Made by a program: the position numbers and the translations under genes
The notes under the pieces: model-generated
Seen by the model: the letters and a program-made list of their open reading frames with translations, nothing else
Database searches by the model: none
Told to the model about the DNA's origin: nothing
Virus record (IMG/VR): IMGVR_UViG_3300020473_000011
Coordinates: 186,001-250,000 of that record
Length of the DNA stretch: 64,000 bases
Strand: one strand, 5' to 3'
Origin: a virus
Part shown: positions 47,601 to 57,493 of the stretch, piece by piece
Numbering within the stretch: the stretch's first letter is position 1
Layout of the letters: every line of letters begins with the position of its first letter

Positions 47601-50600
47601 TTTGCAAGGTCAACCGCTGCAAACTTTGGATTAAACCCACGCAGTACTTCAAGTGCTACATCAGTCAGGACAGGATTCTCGGCATAGCCTTCCTTCACGG
47701 CCATCGTTTCGTGCAAGTTGATCAGGGGCTGCATTACTTTTGAGTGTGCGTCGGCTAAGCGTATCGTCGTTCCAAACACTTCACTTGTCGTGTCAATTTT
47801 TGGCACGTTGTCCATCGTGATCTTAATCAATTCGACGGCAGTCTCCATCGTGTTGATTTGCAGCTTAGTGCCCGTAACATCAGCTAAATACTTAGCCCAG
47901 CGCATAACAACCGACTCGACATGCTTCATTGCAAGGCTGTGCGGTTCCATCACAAGCATAGCAACGTCGTTCATGATGGCATTGTATGAGGTTTCCGATT
48001 GCATTAGCACATCATTCATCGCCTTGATTTGACTACCTGCAATATTAAAGTTAGCCACTTCTGGTAACTGCTCTACAAAGTTGTCCATCAGCCTCATGTG
48101 AGTTGTTTGAAGTCCTGCTATCTCCATTGAAGACTCTTTACTCAGCGTCACCTTATTTTGCAGCGCACGTTGTGCAAGTCTATTTAGTAATACAGCCTGT
48201 TCAAGTATAGTAAGAGCATCTTGGTTTTGGTAGTTAACGCCAATTTCTTTCGTGAGCTGACGGTCGCGAACAAGCAGCAAGCGCTCGCCTAAGTGTGCTG
48301 CATAGCTCGTTAGGCTCGCCAGCGACACATTGTTTAGCTCTGTACGAATGTGACCACCACGCGTTAGTTTTGCACTGCCCTGTAGCTCAGTTGTTTTGAC
48401 TGTGCTTAACGGCAAACCATCCTCATAATGCGTCTGGCCACCTGCAACGCGTGTGTACAACAAGCCATCGGCCGTCGTGTCTTGTGACATTACGACGGTA
48501 GACGCGACGCCGTGCTCAATCGCTTGTCGTAGCGTCTGGTACTCGACAGTTGTCTCGACTAAATTTGACGCATAGTCAGTGCCTGCCACGACTGAGGCAT
48601 CGCTACTTAGGCGCGACGTACGCTGAACGGCCGAAGTTTCAATACGGTCTACCCAATAGCGCACCGATGGCTCTGACGTTAGTGTGACCGCCTTAACGTG
48701 TTTACGGTTAAGGTCATGACCTTGACGGTGATAGATGTCCTGCTGTGTGCTACTAAGTTTAGACGTAACCAGCTGTGTACCAACTTGCACATTAGTCCAT
48801 GATGCTTTCGTAAATGGCAGCTCTTCGCGGTGTGCTGATATTGAATCGGCCGTAACCAGCTTAATTAGCTCATCAATCGTAATACCGACTTTATCTAGCT
48901 TGAAGTTAACTAAGTCAGAGAGCACGCGGCTATTCTTGTCGACCTTAGTGAAGACACCTTTTGGTATGGCTTTCAGTTGGCTAAACGCCCAATCGACTAG
49001 ATTAGACTTTACAGCTTTAAGCCAGTCATTCGTATTGTAGGCGACTGCCTCAGCCTCAATATTGCTAACAGCATCGCGGCCAATCAGCACCGCATTTATC
49101 TGTGTTGAGGTATTTGATTTAGTCTCAAAATCAACACCATTCAATACACGCGTAATCCCTGAGTCTATGGCTAGTTGGGCACTGTCCATTAAAGTTGTGG
49201 ATGCGTGCAGGGCAGTGTCTAGTGTCTGTGTGTTCTTTGGCGAAATTGCTTGCGAGCGTATCAGTTTCACAAGGTCTTGGTAGTACGTTGACCCCGAAAT
49301 CACGTCCATACCCACAGGTTGTGGGAACATCGGCACGCCAGCTCTTTGAACATCAAAGTTACTTGCTGTTAGTGAATAGTTCTCGACCTCTATGATACGC
49401 AGGTCTACCTTGTTCTCTACGCGGGTGAATGGCTGTAGCGTGAACGCCTGACCCTTAACAAGTTCAGCACCTGTCTTAGCGCCACGCGCCACAAGCGTTG
49501 ACGACTTACTCGTGCCTAGGAAGCCCTGCACGCGCAGTGGTACCGTGCTAAAGCGGTTAATGGAAGTCTGCGCCATGTAGTATTCTAGAACGCTCTCAGC
49601 CTCACTACGGGCTTCGGTAAGGCGCAGAGGAACCACATTAAGTGACACCTTCGTTTCACCCATAGCAAAAGGTACTGCGTCCATAAAGCCACTACGGCTC
49701 TTTTCAACAGTGAACGTTAAGCGGTCAGTCCTTGTGCTCATACCACTGACTTTATGCAGTTGCAGCGTATTCTCTTTGGTTGACGCTTTGTGCTTCCCGA
49801 ATGGGATCAGGCGTGCTTCACTTGAGAACAGATAGCCCATCTTATTTAGGTCTATCGTTGTGGCGAACTTCTTAATCGTGTGGTTAACGTAACCTAGCCC
49901 TTTTGCTTGCGCTAAGGTTGAGCGGTGTACACGGCTGGGTATTTTTAACCCATCGCTATAATTCCACGCCGATCCTGATTGCATTTCAAAGGGTACAACC
50001 TGTGCTTGTGCTACACGATTGCCCGTGCCCACATCAAACGCTGCGCGCTGCCACTTGTAGGCTGCATCACGGAAAAGTCGCAGGGCGACTGTCGAGATAA
50101 AACCGCTTTGACTGTTCAGTGTAAAGGTGACATCGTCGTCAGCGACTGACGACCGAGCTAACGCATTGTATAACAGCTCAATTGTGCTTGAGAATGCGTT
50201 ACTCTCGCGTGCATCATAGCTTACCGTTTCAGGTAGACTGCTTGTAAGGTACGCTGCCGTTAAAAACTTGACTAGTTCCGCCGCAGGGACATCCTGATCG
50301 TCTCTAACGAGATTGATTATGTCTGTCCCAGCGGTGCTCAAGCGTGACATTAAGTAGCTCACGTCCTCGGCACTATCAGACGACAACAATGCCCGTGTGA
50401 AGCGTACTTTATCGACCCCCGAGTCAATTGACCAATTGCTCAGTACTTCGTAAAAAAGCTCAGCTACGTCACTTGTTCCTTTTGCTTGAGAAAAGACCAG
50501 CTTTTGTGCAGCTGGCATATTGCCGCCATTATCCAGACGGGTATTAATCCCCACCACATCATTTGAGGTGCCCACAGGCTTAGGCACTAGCGGATCAGTC

Positions 50601-53600
50601 GGTGCTGATGTTCGTGGTGCATTACGGCCATTCATAGGGTCGGCCGCCGCAGAGGTCGGAAACCCTCTGTTAGCCAGTATCGCATCGGCCATCGACGCTG
50701 TTGTGCTGCCTACTAAGTTGAAATTGAAGGATAGCGGGGCTTCCATCATGATGCGGTCAAGCGCATAACGTATAGCATACTTTAGCTCTTGTAATGCGTT
50801 TTGATTCGTCACTATATAGCGTAGTGTGTCGGCTATATGCGATTTAGTAGCACTTACCTTGAAGAGCTGAACCAAGTGGTTTGACGCATGAAGCGACAAG
50901 GCACTTGTTGGCGCATAGCCAAGTGCGTCGGGTGCCGTGAAAGTATAGAGCTGCACAGGGTACGCCAGCATAGGCTCCGCGTATTGCATGCCACGACCTG
51001 TCACCGTCATGTTAACGTGCTTAGCGTCTCTCATGCGGTTAGCCGTCACTTGTAGGGCACTCATCGGCGCGCCTACCTTTGAGGTTAGGTGGCTTAGCTC
51101 TGCCATGGTCAGCTTTGTCGAGGCAAATGCGCGGTTGCTTTCTACGTACGAAGCTAACCAGCGGTCTATTTTATCTTTCCCAGACCAGACACTACGTGTG
51201 GCATACGTACTATCAAAACCAGCTAGCGGTGCTTTAACACGCCATGATTTAATAACTTGTGAAAGTCCCAGTCTGTTCGTCTTAGTGAATGCCGAGCGTA
51301 GAGCCTCTAGCACGGTTTCCCCATGCGAAGAGGCTGACGAGGTGCCCTTTGTATCACCTTGAAAGTCTGAACTACGGTGGAGTGATGCAAGCACTGTGTC
51401 ATACCCCATCGCGATATGACGGCGAGCATGCGTGTAGTACTGCTGGTCGTAACCTAATACCTCTTTTCGCTGGTATTGGCCAGCCACAAAAAGGCCATCA
51501 AAGGCTTGAAAGGGTACCTGATAGCGAATACCCCTCATATCTTCGTCAGCAATAGAGATTGCACGCTTATCGCCTGTGAATAAAGCTGCTTGAGTCATGC
51601 TCTTTCGTGACGGGTAGGCCGCGCCGTATGACGCATTAGCACCCTCGTGGATAGACCTCGATACAAACGTAAAAGTCCATGTCTTGTAGGCAAGTCTACC
51701 CGCCAGCGTATTCAGTCCAATAAAGTACTGAACATCCGAATACGTCATCACGTTATGATAAGTACGTGATGCAATTGTTCGATTGGTTTCACCGTTAGAC
51801 AGTGCGCGACTGTAGTCAATATCTTGTGAAAAGCTGGTGCCTCGTTGCATTCCCTCAGAGTTAAGTAACTGGCGCTGAGCCGAGCGACTGTAGAGCATCA
51901 TCATGCGCATGAACGGATCAGCCGTTGCTGCTTGCGTACCATGTATACCTGTTTTTGTGCTGTAACCCGAACGTGAAGTAAATTGACGCGCTAGGTAGGC
52001 GTGAGCCGTGTTTGCCCAGTTCCGAATGCTTGTCTGCTGGATCTCAAACTTAAAGTTACCCACGGACAAGTCAACGTTCGACCTTAATAGCTTGTAGGAC
52101 GCATCCATCGTGCGCACTGTTACGGTACTACCCAAGGCGTAGTTATGTTTGTTCGCATGGTGTGCTGAACTACTTTGCATTACACGTGCTGAGTTATCAT
52201 TTGTTTCATGGGATGTCTGGTAAAGGCCAACCATTGCATTTGTGTTCGTACTCGCACGCGTAGACGGGGCGGAGATACCCACACGTTGAGGCTTAGCCTT
52301 GTAGTTGTCCCAAAAACCAGTCGTTAGCCTGACGTGGCGAACTTGGTCAACAGCGAAGCTTGGGATCTCAGGCGTCTTGTTCAAATCAGACGTCGACAGG
52401 TAGCATCGTATTTGATAACCCGTAAGTGTTCCATCTGCTGGTAACTGCTGTGGCTCGTTAGAGTATTCGGTGTACTTAGTTGTTAAAGACGATTGGTCAC
52501 GATACTGTAGGCGGAACTCCGTAAGTACCGAGGTGCCCGTCGGTATGACTGAATACAACGACGGTTCAACGCTCTGAATAACACGAAGAGACTCTACCTT
52601 AATGACATCAGATTCAAAGCTACCCACCCAGAAGCCACTCGCTTCCACAGGGTCTGATAGAAATAGGCGCTTTTGGCCATCGCTATCATACTGGAAGTCT
52701 GTGCCTTTCATTTCACCGTGAATGTCATCATGTAACGCTACTTCATCAACAGGCTCGTAGACTTCGACTCGGCTCCTGAAATGAAGGCCATCCATCACGT
52801 TGTACTGACGCTCAAGTCGCAATTCTTCATCAGTTACCCATGCAACCTGCGTGCTTGACTCCGTACCTTCGCTATCGGTAACAACCAATGTGCTGCCGTC
52901 ACTAACAACCAATAATGGGTCACCGTCATGCCCTAGTGAAAAAGATTGGCTCTCGTAGTGCTCGCCCACAAGGCAATCACTAACACTCGGTAGATTAAAA
53001 TAATCCGCCTTTTCTTCAAATAATATAACGGTCTCTGGTTGCTCACTATTAACTGCACCGTTAGTCTTCTCAATAGACTGGATGACCGTTGAGACCTCTG
53101 CACCATCAGGCTCGCTGATGGCGACCATCGTCACGACATAATTACCATGCCATGTGCTGTAGTAACCTTTGCGCTGCACGACGATTGGGTCTTCGTTTAG
53201 GGTCTCTGATTCTACGCTGTATAAATCAACAAGTAGCGAGCTGGCAAGGTCTAAGCAGTAAACTTCACCCGTAACCCGTGCCGAGAAAACAACTAAAGAA
53301 TTGTGAGCGTAAGCATGACCCACCTCGAAAGGAAGGGGCACCTCTTCAACGGTAAACTCGTCAAATGAAATAAAGTAAACAGCCGTCGTTGATACCGCAA
53401 CAATGCTACGAGAATAACCAAGCCACATTACGTGGTTTATATCGGCAACACCCTCTACGTAACGAAATGGCGCAAAGACAAGGCAGCCATCAGGATCTTG
53501 CTGTACATAGAATACATCAATATGATTGCGAGTATTTCCTACCACCCACAACAGGTCTTCTGCCCACACGACATCGGTTGCAGGGTCGGAGAGGGTGATC

Positions 53601-53935
53601 GTTTGTTGATGCTCAAGGGTTGGAGAGAAGACCTCAATGGTTCCTCGGTCGGTCAGGACTAAGACAACCTCTTTGCCTTCAATTGTACCGCTTATGGCAC
53701 GCTTAGGGGCGTCGACCTCGACCACATAAACAATGTCATGGCCAAGCGGTGTTACGGCAACCACGTAGTTCTCAGCATGGTTATGCAGATACACGAGTCC
53801 TCTGTTATCGGGTATAACAGGCGCAACAAGCTGGTCTTTTTTATTAGACCACCATGACCACTTACGGTCTAAATCGTCTACAAACGCTCTTAATTGAAGC
53901 GCGTCAATGCTTTCTCTTACACTCAAACTCGTCAC
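44609..53935 (-). CDS. Giant virion-like protein, 3108 aa
   Basis: The frame starts at a GTG at 53935 next to ATTGAGAC. Residues ~35-330 are strand-rich with propeller-like repeats (NYVVAVTPLGHDIVYVVEVD; KEVVLVLTDRGTIEVFSP). The remaining ~2,600 residues are Ser/Thr/Ala-rich and contain no cysteine, whereas the first ~525 have four. Near residues 2740-2900 are ~20-residue helical repeats such as DSAIYNKLVQSDL and DTALYDEYDQES. The C-terminus is IRNGVVEPILYRDPDDGSWL and beyond. It is likely a long fibre or tail-tip component. The recombinase element lies directly at its stop codon. Confidence 0.75.
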   Translation of the reverse strand: MTSLSVRESIDALQLRAFVDDLDRKWSWWSNKKDQLVAPVIPDNRGLVYLHNHAENYVVAVTPLGHDIVYVVEVDAPKRAISGTIEGKEVVLVLTDRGTIEVFSPTLEHQQTITLSDPATDVVWAEDLLWVVGNTRNHIDVFYVQQDPDGCLVFAPFRYVEGVADINHVMWLGYSRSIVAVSTTAVYFISFDEFTVEEVPLPFEVGHAYAHNSLVVFSARVTGEVYCLDLASSLLVDLYSVESETLNEDPIVVQRKGYYSTWHGNYVVTMVAISEPDGAEVSTVIQSIEKTNGAVNSEQPETVILFEEKADYFNLPSVSDCLVGEHYESQSFSLGHDGDPLLVVSDGSTLVVTDSEGTESSTQVAWVTDEELRLERQYNVMDGLHFRSRVEVYEPVDEVALHDDIHGEMKGTDFQYDSDGQKRLFLSDPVEASGFWVGSFESDVIKVESLRVIQSVEPSLYSVIPTGTSVLTEFRLQYRDQSSLTTKYTEYSNEPQQLPADGTLTGYQIRCYLSTSDLNKTPEIPSFAVDQVRHVRLTTGFWDNYKAKPQRVGISAPSTRASTNTNAMVGLYQTSHETNDNSARVMQSSSAHHANKHNYALGSTVTVRTMDASYKLLRSNVDLSVGNFKFEIQQTSIRNWANTAHAYLARQFTSRSGYSTKTGIHGTQAATADPFMRMMMLYSRSAQRQLLNSEGMQRGTSFSQDIDYSRALSNGETNRTIASRTYHNVMTYSDVQYFIGLNTLAGRLAYKTWTFTFVSRSIHEGANASYGAAYPSRKSMTQAALFTGDKRAISIADEDMRGIRYQVPFQAFDGLFVAGQYQRKEVLGYDQQYYTHARRHIAMGYDTVLASLHRSSDFQGDTKGTSSASSHGETVLEALRSAFTKTNRLGLSQVIKSWRVKAPLAGFDSTYATRSVWSGKDKIDRWLASYVESNRAFASTKLTMAELSHLTSKVGAPMSALQVTANRMRDAKHVNMTVTGRGMQYAEPMLAYPVQLYTFTAPDALGYAPTSALSLHASNHLVQLFKVSATKSHIADTLRYIVTNQNALQELKYAIRYALDRIMMEAPLSFNFNLVGSTTASMADAILANRGFPTSAAADPMNGRNAPRTSAPTDPLVPKPVGTSNDVVGINTRLDNGGNMPAAQKLVFSQAKGTSDVAELFYEVLSNWSIDSGVDKVRFTRALLSSDSAEDVSYLMSRLSTAGTDIINLVRDDQDVPAAELVKFLTAAYLTSSLPETVSYDARESNAFSSTIELLYNALARSSVADDDVTFTLNSQSGFISTVALRLFRDAAYKWQRAAFDVGTGNRVAQAQVVPFEMQSGSAWNYSDGLKIPSRVHRSTLAQAKGLGYVNHTIKKFATTIDLNKMGYLFSSEARLIPFGKHKASTKENTLQLHKVSGMSTRTDRLTFTVEKSRSGFMDAVPFAMGETKVSLNVVPLRLTEARSEAESVLEYYMAQTSINRFSTVPLRVQGFLGTSKSSTLVARGAKTGAELVKGQAFTLQPFTRVENKVDLRIIEVENYSLTASNFDVQRAGVPMFPQPVGMDVISGSTYYQDLVKLIRSQAISPKNTQTLDTALHASTTLMDSAQLAIDSGITRVLNGVDFETKSNTSTQINAVLIGRDAVSNIEAEAVAYNTNDWLKAVKSNLVDWAFSQLKAIPKGVFTKVDKNSRVLSDLVNFKLDKVGITIDELIKLVTADSISAHREELPFTKASWTNVQVGTQLVTSKLSSTQQDIYHRQGHDLNRKHVKAVTLTSEPSVRYWVDRIETSAVQRTSRLSSDASVVAGTDYASNLVETTVEYQTLRQAIEHGVASTVVMSQDTTADGLLYTRVAGGQTHYEDGLPLSTVKTTELQGSAKLTRGGHIRTELNNVSLASLTSYAAHLGERLLLVRDRQLTKEIGVNYQNQDALTILEQAVLLNRLAQRALQNKVTLSKESSMEIAGLQTTHMRLMDNFVEQLPEVANFNIAGSQIKAMNDVLMQSETSYNAIMNDVAMLVMEPHSLAMKHVESVVMRWAKYLADVTGTKLQINTMETAVELIKITMDNVPKIDTTSEVFGTTIRLADAHSKVMQPLINLHETMAVKEGYAENPVLTDVALEVLRGFNPKFAAVDLAKATDFHLAMAGAQMEKATTEHYKHMKIPSVTDALGRHMRVKTVKGYKPRDGKFMSTTYMSKFQPFALTMTKSDFHVSGSLQLINGRKALTRYVTQRIELTPWSQADSMRLKSIEMKVAKASLNLQEVKFDSLTGFRSTLSQKAEYWFPKFRHTFPYGLPNWLQDYGHISQSLGRSHIQSPYRASTDQIMGTQELELIKKKTDSLSLSQDILTKQVNPTTSTAVRMTGEQWVKPQQHAAPMMQGARYHQVMMPTAPSISIVGSAWVKMLDQIKGVGSSVLYKQSAMGQRIPVTVETDRWVIPTRTFVENYRLPKWTQRYDQHTLSRIIHSVQLEVSAVDVNRRYDQDVRTRPDVKITDVIRLRNAQAHDYVNKDFIRIESEYVNADVTYTKWSPFDVFSNAIHFEQLDNYSEVFSGTGYHQLSESRYATHTKFYQTLTSEMATKTDIKKRFTPHVRPTSTAYSLSLPVGVPLGHAANKAYVPIRDIVSTDFWIAMRRDGRGYSLLNDRPIGLRDKVSSSDIRITDMKRINPQNVSSIAKKIEIVLRKTITKLADSLDFERLAAPSESQLYQKWVANLTEVAIDHWDFKQQKVALSEKEHDEVVKVMRENWFGNQWYAQKPESMTEFYHAMRQALAETTDSYQSYKQSLESDSAIYNKLVQSDLVAPEIYNALLQAGLSVTQADMFFAQAKEVSKAHYMRLKQYQLGQGELFADVAQAGLGDTESYNKFDQSNLGDTALYDEYDQESVSAKRLDRLYEQYEQGLASLYSSLKAMGLSDARIDEAYAQATGAEAGGVLHSKYASYQDMVNAVGQAYEQYLLSDPVANMHYRMMKPMDTADYAKLVGNILPTFDIIDRYKQAAVAKSDDLFVEYAVDMATVLDSIDYSLMKPLPFHDRVDVNLPIKFRSEDFRRYKAGIVQIDLMQWLRDLRTKYREELIEKVQNGTARGTYSPRAAMIEAIRNGVVEPILYRDPDDGSWLYRRYTLGDTEYGYVIWGNLA

Positions 53936-54005
53936 CGTCTCAATAGAACCTGCTTAGTTAGCTTGCAGGCTGTCAGCTCAAATCTTGTCTCACATATATT
54001 CACTA

Positions 54006-54044
54006 TTGTACAGTGCATCGCCAGTTGTAGCCAGTATTGTACAA
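54006..54044 (-). promoter_or_regulatory. Palindromes before the giant gene
   Basis: An exact TTGTACAA at 54037-54044 and a one-mismatch copy (TTGTACAG) at 54006-54013, 31 bp apart. TATATG and GTGAGAC follow on the minus strand before the GTG start. Confidence 0.55.
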
Positions 54045-54113
54045 TGATTTGAAGGTCTGAGGGCTTCGCAGGTAGCGTGGGGCAGGCTAGACGATGGGCA
54101 GGTAATGCTGCAC

Positions 54114-54142
54114 AAAAAAGCCCGCGCGGGGCGGGCTTTTTA
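54114..54142 (-). terminator. Terminator after gene 54154
   Basis: AAAAAGCCCGC/GCGGGCTTTTT stem with T-runs on both strands. It closes the paralogue operon before the giant gene. Confidence 0.88.
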
Positions 54143-54153
54143 ACGAGCTGCGT

Positions 54154-55374
54154 CTACTTCTTCTTTTTAACTTCTGACTCTGGAATACCAGCGTCAACAA
54201 GATGAAGCATAATCAACTGCGTGTTGTATGGACCTGTCGGTTGGATGGCCACATAACGACGGTACAGCTTCTCGCCAGAATCTGGGTCAGTCTCACCATA
54301 CACGTGTACGTTAACTGGTAAGCCTGAGCTGATCACGTCTGCTGAGGTGAACGCAACCATATCCATTTCTGATTTGAAGCGGAAACGTGCCGTGTTCAAG
54401 CGTGATGGGAATAAGATGGCGTAACGAGAACCCGCTTTTTCCACACTTGCAACACCGATGTCACGCATTTCGATACGTGCTTGTTGTTGACGTAAGTTAA
54501 CCACGGCGTTCGAGTCGCGGCTATTACGCCATGCGTCAGCTTGACGTGAAGGTGCATTTACATCCTTCTCGCGTACAACAAAGCGCTTAACACAGATCGC
54601 ACCGTTCTTAGTTGCGCCACTAATAGGCACATTATGCTGCTCAGCATACTCTTCGAAGAATTGCTGGTGGGCAGGCGTACGCTGGTTAGCCTCGTTAGAG
54701 ATACCATACAACGCAAAGATCGGGTTACGACTACCAACAGGGTCAGCATCGCGAAGAGGCTCACCTGATGACTGGTCAACAGGGCGCTGAATAACGAACC
54801 AGCTTTGTGTCGGTGGATCACGCTGCTCGTCACCTTCTAACCACATACATAAGAAGATACCGTAGTCTGTCACCGAGCCACGCCATGAAACAGGGTGTGC
54901 ACGAAGGCGGCCTTTAACCACTGACGTATCGAAAAACGCACCTTGGCCGTTTTCAGAACGCTTAGTTTCAACGGTATCAATATATGAGTACTCGTCGGCA
55001 TGGCCTAGGTTACCCGATGGAATACCACGTGCATCCTGAATTACACCACCGTTACCTAAATCGCACTGTAGTAAGGTCGTTACCTGTGTCGAAATAGTTT
55101 GGTAGTTAAAGCTTGAATCAGCATGACCAGACTGGAACTGATTATTGCTGCTCATCTTGAGTGCAATCGGCTCATCTTCAAATAGATTTGTGCTATCACC
55201 AAGCGGCATGGCTAGGAAAGAGTAATCACTGTTATCAGTGAACTTCTCAAGCGAGTTCGGGAACTCATGTTTAATTTCCCAGCCCACAGTTTCCAACCAG
55301 CGCGCGATGTCGAATAACATCACGCGTAGGTCGCTGTAGCCGTATTTTACTGTACTGTCTACAGAAATTGACAT
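54154..55374 (-). CDS. Virion-like paralogue B1, type A (406 aa)
   Basis: It is one of six related genes (54154-63007). Shared landmarks: a TDYGIFLCMWLEG strand, SWFVIQRPVDQSSGEPL, FVVREKDVNAP, DSNAVV, FPSRLNTARFRF, and a MVAFTSADVIS segment followed by YNTQLIMLHL. It is closest to gene 57494 (SWVCVQRPVD, LDMIAYTSSDVIA). No known domain is recognised; all are strand-rich, soluble and without signal peptides. They are probably repeated structural subunits of a fibre or baseplate appendage. GAGGTGAGAC directly precedes the ATG. Confidence 0.75.
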   Translation of the reverse strand: MSISVDSTVKYGYSDLRVMLFDIARWLETVGWEIKHEFPNSLEKFTDNSDYSFLAMPLGDSTNLFEDEPIALKMSSNNQFQSGHADSSFNYQTISTQVTTLLQCDLGNGGVIQDARGIPSGNLGHADEYSYIDTVETKRSENGQGAFFDTSVVKGRLRAHPVSWRGSVTDYGIFLCMWLEGDEQRDPPTQSWFVIQRPVDQSSGEPLRDADPVGSRNPIFALYGISNEANQRTPAHQQFFEEYAEQHNVPISGATKNGAICVKRFVVREKDVNAPSRQADAWRNSRDSNAVVNLRQQQARIEMRDIGVASVEKAGSRYAILFPSRLNTARFRFKSEMDMVAFTSADVISSGLPVNVHVYGETDPDSGEKLYRRYVAIQPTGPYNTQLIMLHLVDAGIPESEVKKKK

Positions 55375-55388
55375 TGTCTCACCTCAAC

Positions 55389-57305
55389 TTAAATTTGGTT
55401 ATCTTTAATGGTACCTAGACGACCACCGTACCAACGCATTAGCATACGCATGCCTGTGTTGTACTTACCCGTCGAAGGTAGACCTTTATAAAGACGCGTC
55501 GTGCTTTCCCACTCACCGCCGTTTGCTTCACACGAAGCTTGGTCGGCATGGCCTGTCACTGAACACACGCCTTCGTCGTACATAGCAAACTCAGAAAGTG
55601 CACCATTACTGATAACGTCCGCTGAGGTGTAGCCAATTAAGTCGGCTTCTTCTAGGTACAGGTAGCGCTGCGTTGTTAAGCCTGACGGTACCGTGATTAC
55701 GTACTCGTAATCTTCTGATACAGCAACTTGCTCAAACGTATTCAGCACCGCATTTGAATCTGGCGCGTCTTCACCTGCGTTCAGCTCTTCACTTGGACGG
55801 TGGATGTCCGATTCACGTACCACGAAGTACATCGACTTCTGGAATTTCTCGTGATAAACACCATACATACAGAAAAGTGGGCAGAATGACTTATTCTGGT
55901 CAACGAGTGGTGCACCTGTGTCCTTATCAACTAGACGTTGGATATTCAGCCAGCTAAAGCGGTGACCTTCATTCGTTTCGTATTGGTCAACAGCCTGATC
56001 CCATACTGCTAGAACAATACCGTGGTCAGACACAGTTAATGCGTAAGACATCGGAACGTTTAGCGCGCCTTCCCGTGGATCACGTGCTTCACCATCGGTA
56101 TCAAATGAGTTTTGCGCCATAGGGATCAACTCATAACGGCTGTTGTCATAAACTTCAACACCGATGTTAGCTGTATCATCAATCGTCGTTAGATCCGTGA
56201 TGGCGTGCTCTGTTAGCGTCCATACAGCATCACGCGCAGAGTCGTTAGCGAATTTAACGCGCCAATCGAAGCTAAAGGCTGTGCCCGCATTCTTAACATC
56301 AATGCGCCAACCTTTTAGCTCTGAGTAGCTACCCTTCACAGTGAAGGCCACCTGCTGTGCTAGACCGTTTTCGTCACGTTCAGTACCTACTATAGCATCG
56401 GCGTCGATTGACGGTGGTAGGTCGCCCACTACTTTATAAGTAATGTAGCGCTGACCATCTAGGTCTGCTAGGGTCTGGCTACCGTACTCTTTAAAGTAAA
56501 GCGTACACTTTCTTGGCTCGTATACAGGTTTCTTTAAGAGGTGGCCATAATCCGCGTCAGAAGGTGGCGTACGTTGTGAGTAACGACCTGATTCAGGGAA
56601 AGTCGCATTTAAGTCAACTTCCGATGCGTTCGTCATTTCGAACCATTCGATGTCAAGCTCGTACGTCACGCGACCCGATGTATCAAGACCCGCGACAGGT
56701 TCGATACGACGGCTGCCCCATACTTCTTGTGGTAGGCCACCACCTGATAACGGCTTTAAGTACCATTTAAGATTACCGTATGGGTCAGTTGATTGAACTT
56801 GAGTAACACGCGTATGATAAACCGCACGGTTAATAAAGCCATTTTCTTTATAGGCTTCATCAGTCATACGTAGACCGACAAAACCTAGCGTGCCCATCGT
56901 TGAGACTTGGTCAGCAAGATATTCTGTGTTCGGTGGAATATACGGAATTGCTGGTGCTTTTTTCTTGCCCCAGTCAATTTGCAGTGGTGTGGTTACGTTA
57001 ATGTGACCCATACCATGGCCAATGCTATGTTGTGTATCAAAGCGGATAACCCAAGGTTGCTTCGCTTCAACACCATCCACACAAGCGTCGATATGCGGTG
57101 TAGCCTGAATAATGATCACGTCATTCGCAGGGCTGTTTGGATTTGTAAAGTCTAAGTCACTAATATCGGTAGGATAAGTGATCTCAAATGCGTTGTTATC
57201 TGCGCCATCGTAGAACTCTGTCAGGTCTTTTACAACAGACGTGAATAGCTCTCTTGGCGTCGCAAAACCGCCACGTGTGACGGAATACGGCTCAAATGCT
57301 GCCAT
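55389..57305 (-). CDS. Virion-like paralogue B2, type B with insertion (638 aa)
   Basis: It is closest to gene 58855: EPYSVTRGGFATPRELFTSV, QPWVIRFDTQHSIGHGMGHI, MSYALTVSDHGIVLAVWDQA, FVVRESDIHRPSE, YLYLEEADLIGYTSADVIS and GKYNTGMRMLMRWY. It carries about 190 extra residues (around 190-400) absent from 58855, including VELDLNATFPESG-like strands and TYKVVGDLPPSIDADAIVG. Function unknown. Six-gene context and repetition point to a structural role. GAGG lies 11 nt before the ATG. Confidence 0.75.
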   Translation of the reverse strand: MAAFEPYSVTRGGFATPRELFTSVVKDLTEFYDGADNNAFEITYPTDISDLDFTNPNSPANDVIIIQATPHIDACVDGVEAKQPWVIRFDTQHSIGHGMGHINVTTPLQIDWGKKKAPAIPYIPPNTEYLADQVSTMGTLGFVGLRMTDEAYKENGFINRAVYHTRVTQVQSTDPYGNLKWYLKPLSGGGLPQEVWGSRRIEPVAGLDTSGRVTYELDIEWFEMTNASEVDLNATFPESGRYSQRTPPSDADYGHLLKKPVYEPRKCTLYFKEYGSQTLADLDGQRYITYKVVGDLPPSIDADAIVGTERDENGLAQQVAFTVKGSYSELKGWRIDVKNAGTAFSFDWRVKFANDSARDAVWTLTEHAITDLTTIDDTANIGVEVYDNSRYELIPMAQNSFDTDGEARDPREGALNVPMSYALTVSDHGIVLAVWDQAVDQYETNEGHRFSWLNIQRLVDKDTGAPLVDQNKSFCPLFCMYGVYHEKFQKSMYFVVRESDIHRPSEELNAGEDAPDSNAVLNTFEQVAVSEDYEYVITVPSGLTTQRYLYLEEADLIGYTSADVISNGALSEFAMYDEGVCSVTGHADQASCEANGGEWESTTRLYKGLPSTGKYNTGMRMLMRWYGGRLGTIKDNQI

Positions 57306-57377
57306 TGCTCATTTCCTCGTTACTTTAGTCTCAGCACCATTGATACGGCGATACTGCAATCTCAGGTGTAGTTATGA

Positions 57378-57407
57378 TTGTACAACGGATGTGCAGGCGT
57401 TGTACAA
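57378..57407 (-). promoter_or_regulatory. Paired TTGTACAA sites before gene 55389
   Basis: Exact copies at 57378-57385 and 57400-57407, 22 bp (two helical turns) apart. GCTGAGAC lies downstream, before the start codon. Confidence 0.6.
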
Positions 57408-57493
57408 CGGAGACTATAAAAAACTTACAAGAAGCAACCTAGGGAAAAACTGCACACTAGGCCACTTCGTCAATTAATACCTTAAAACGTTCT

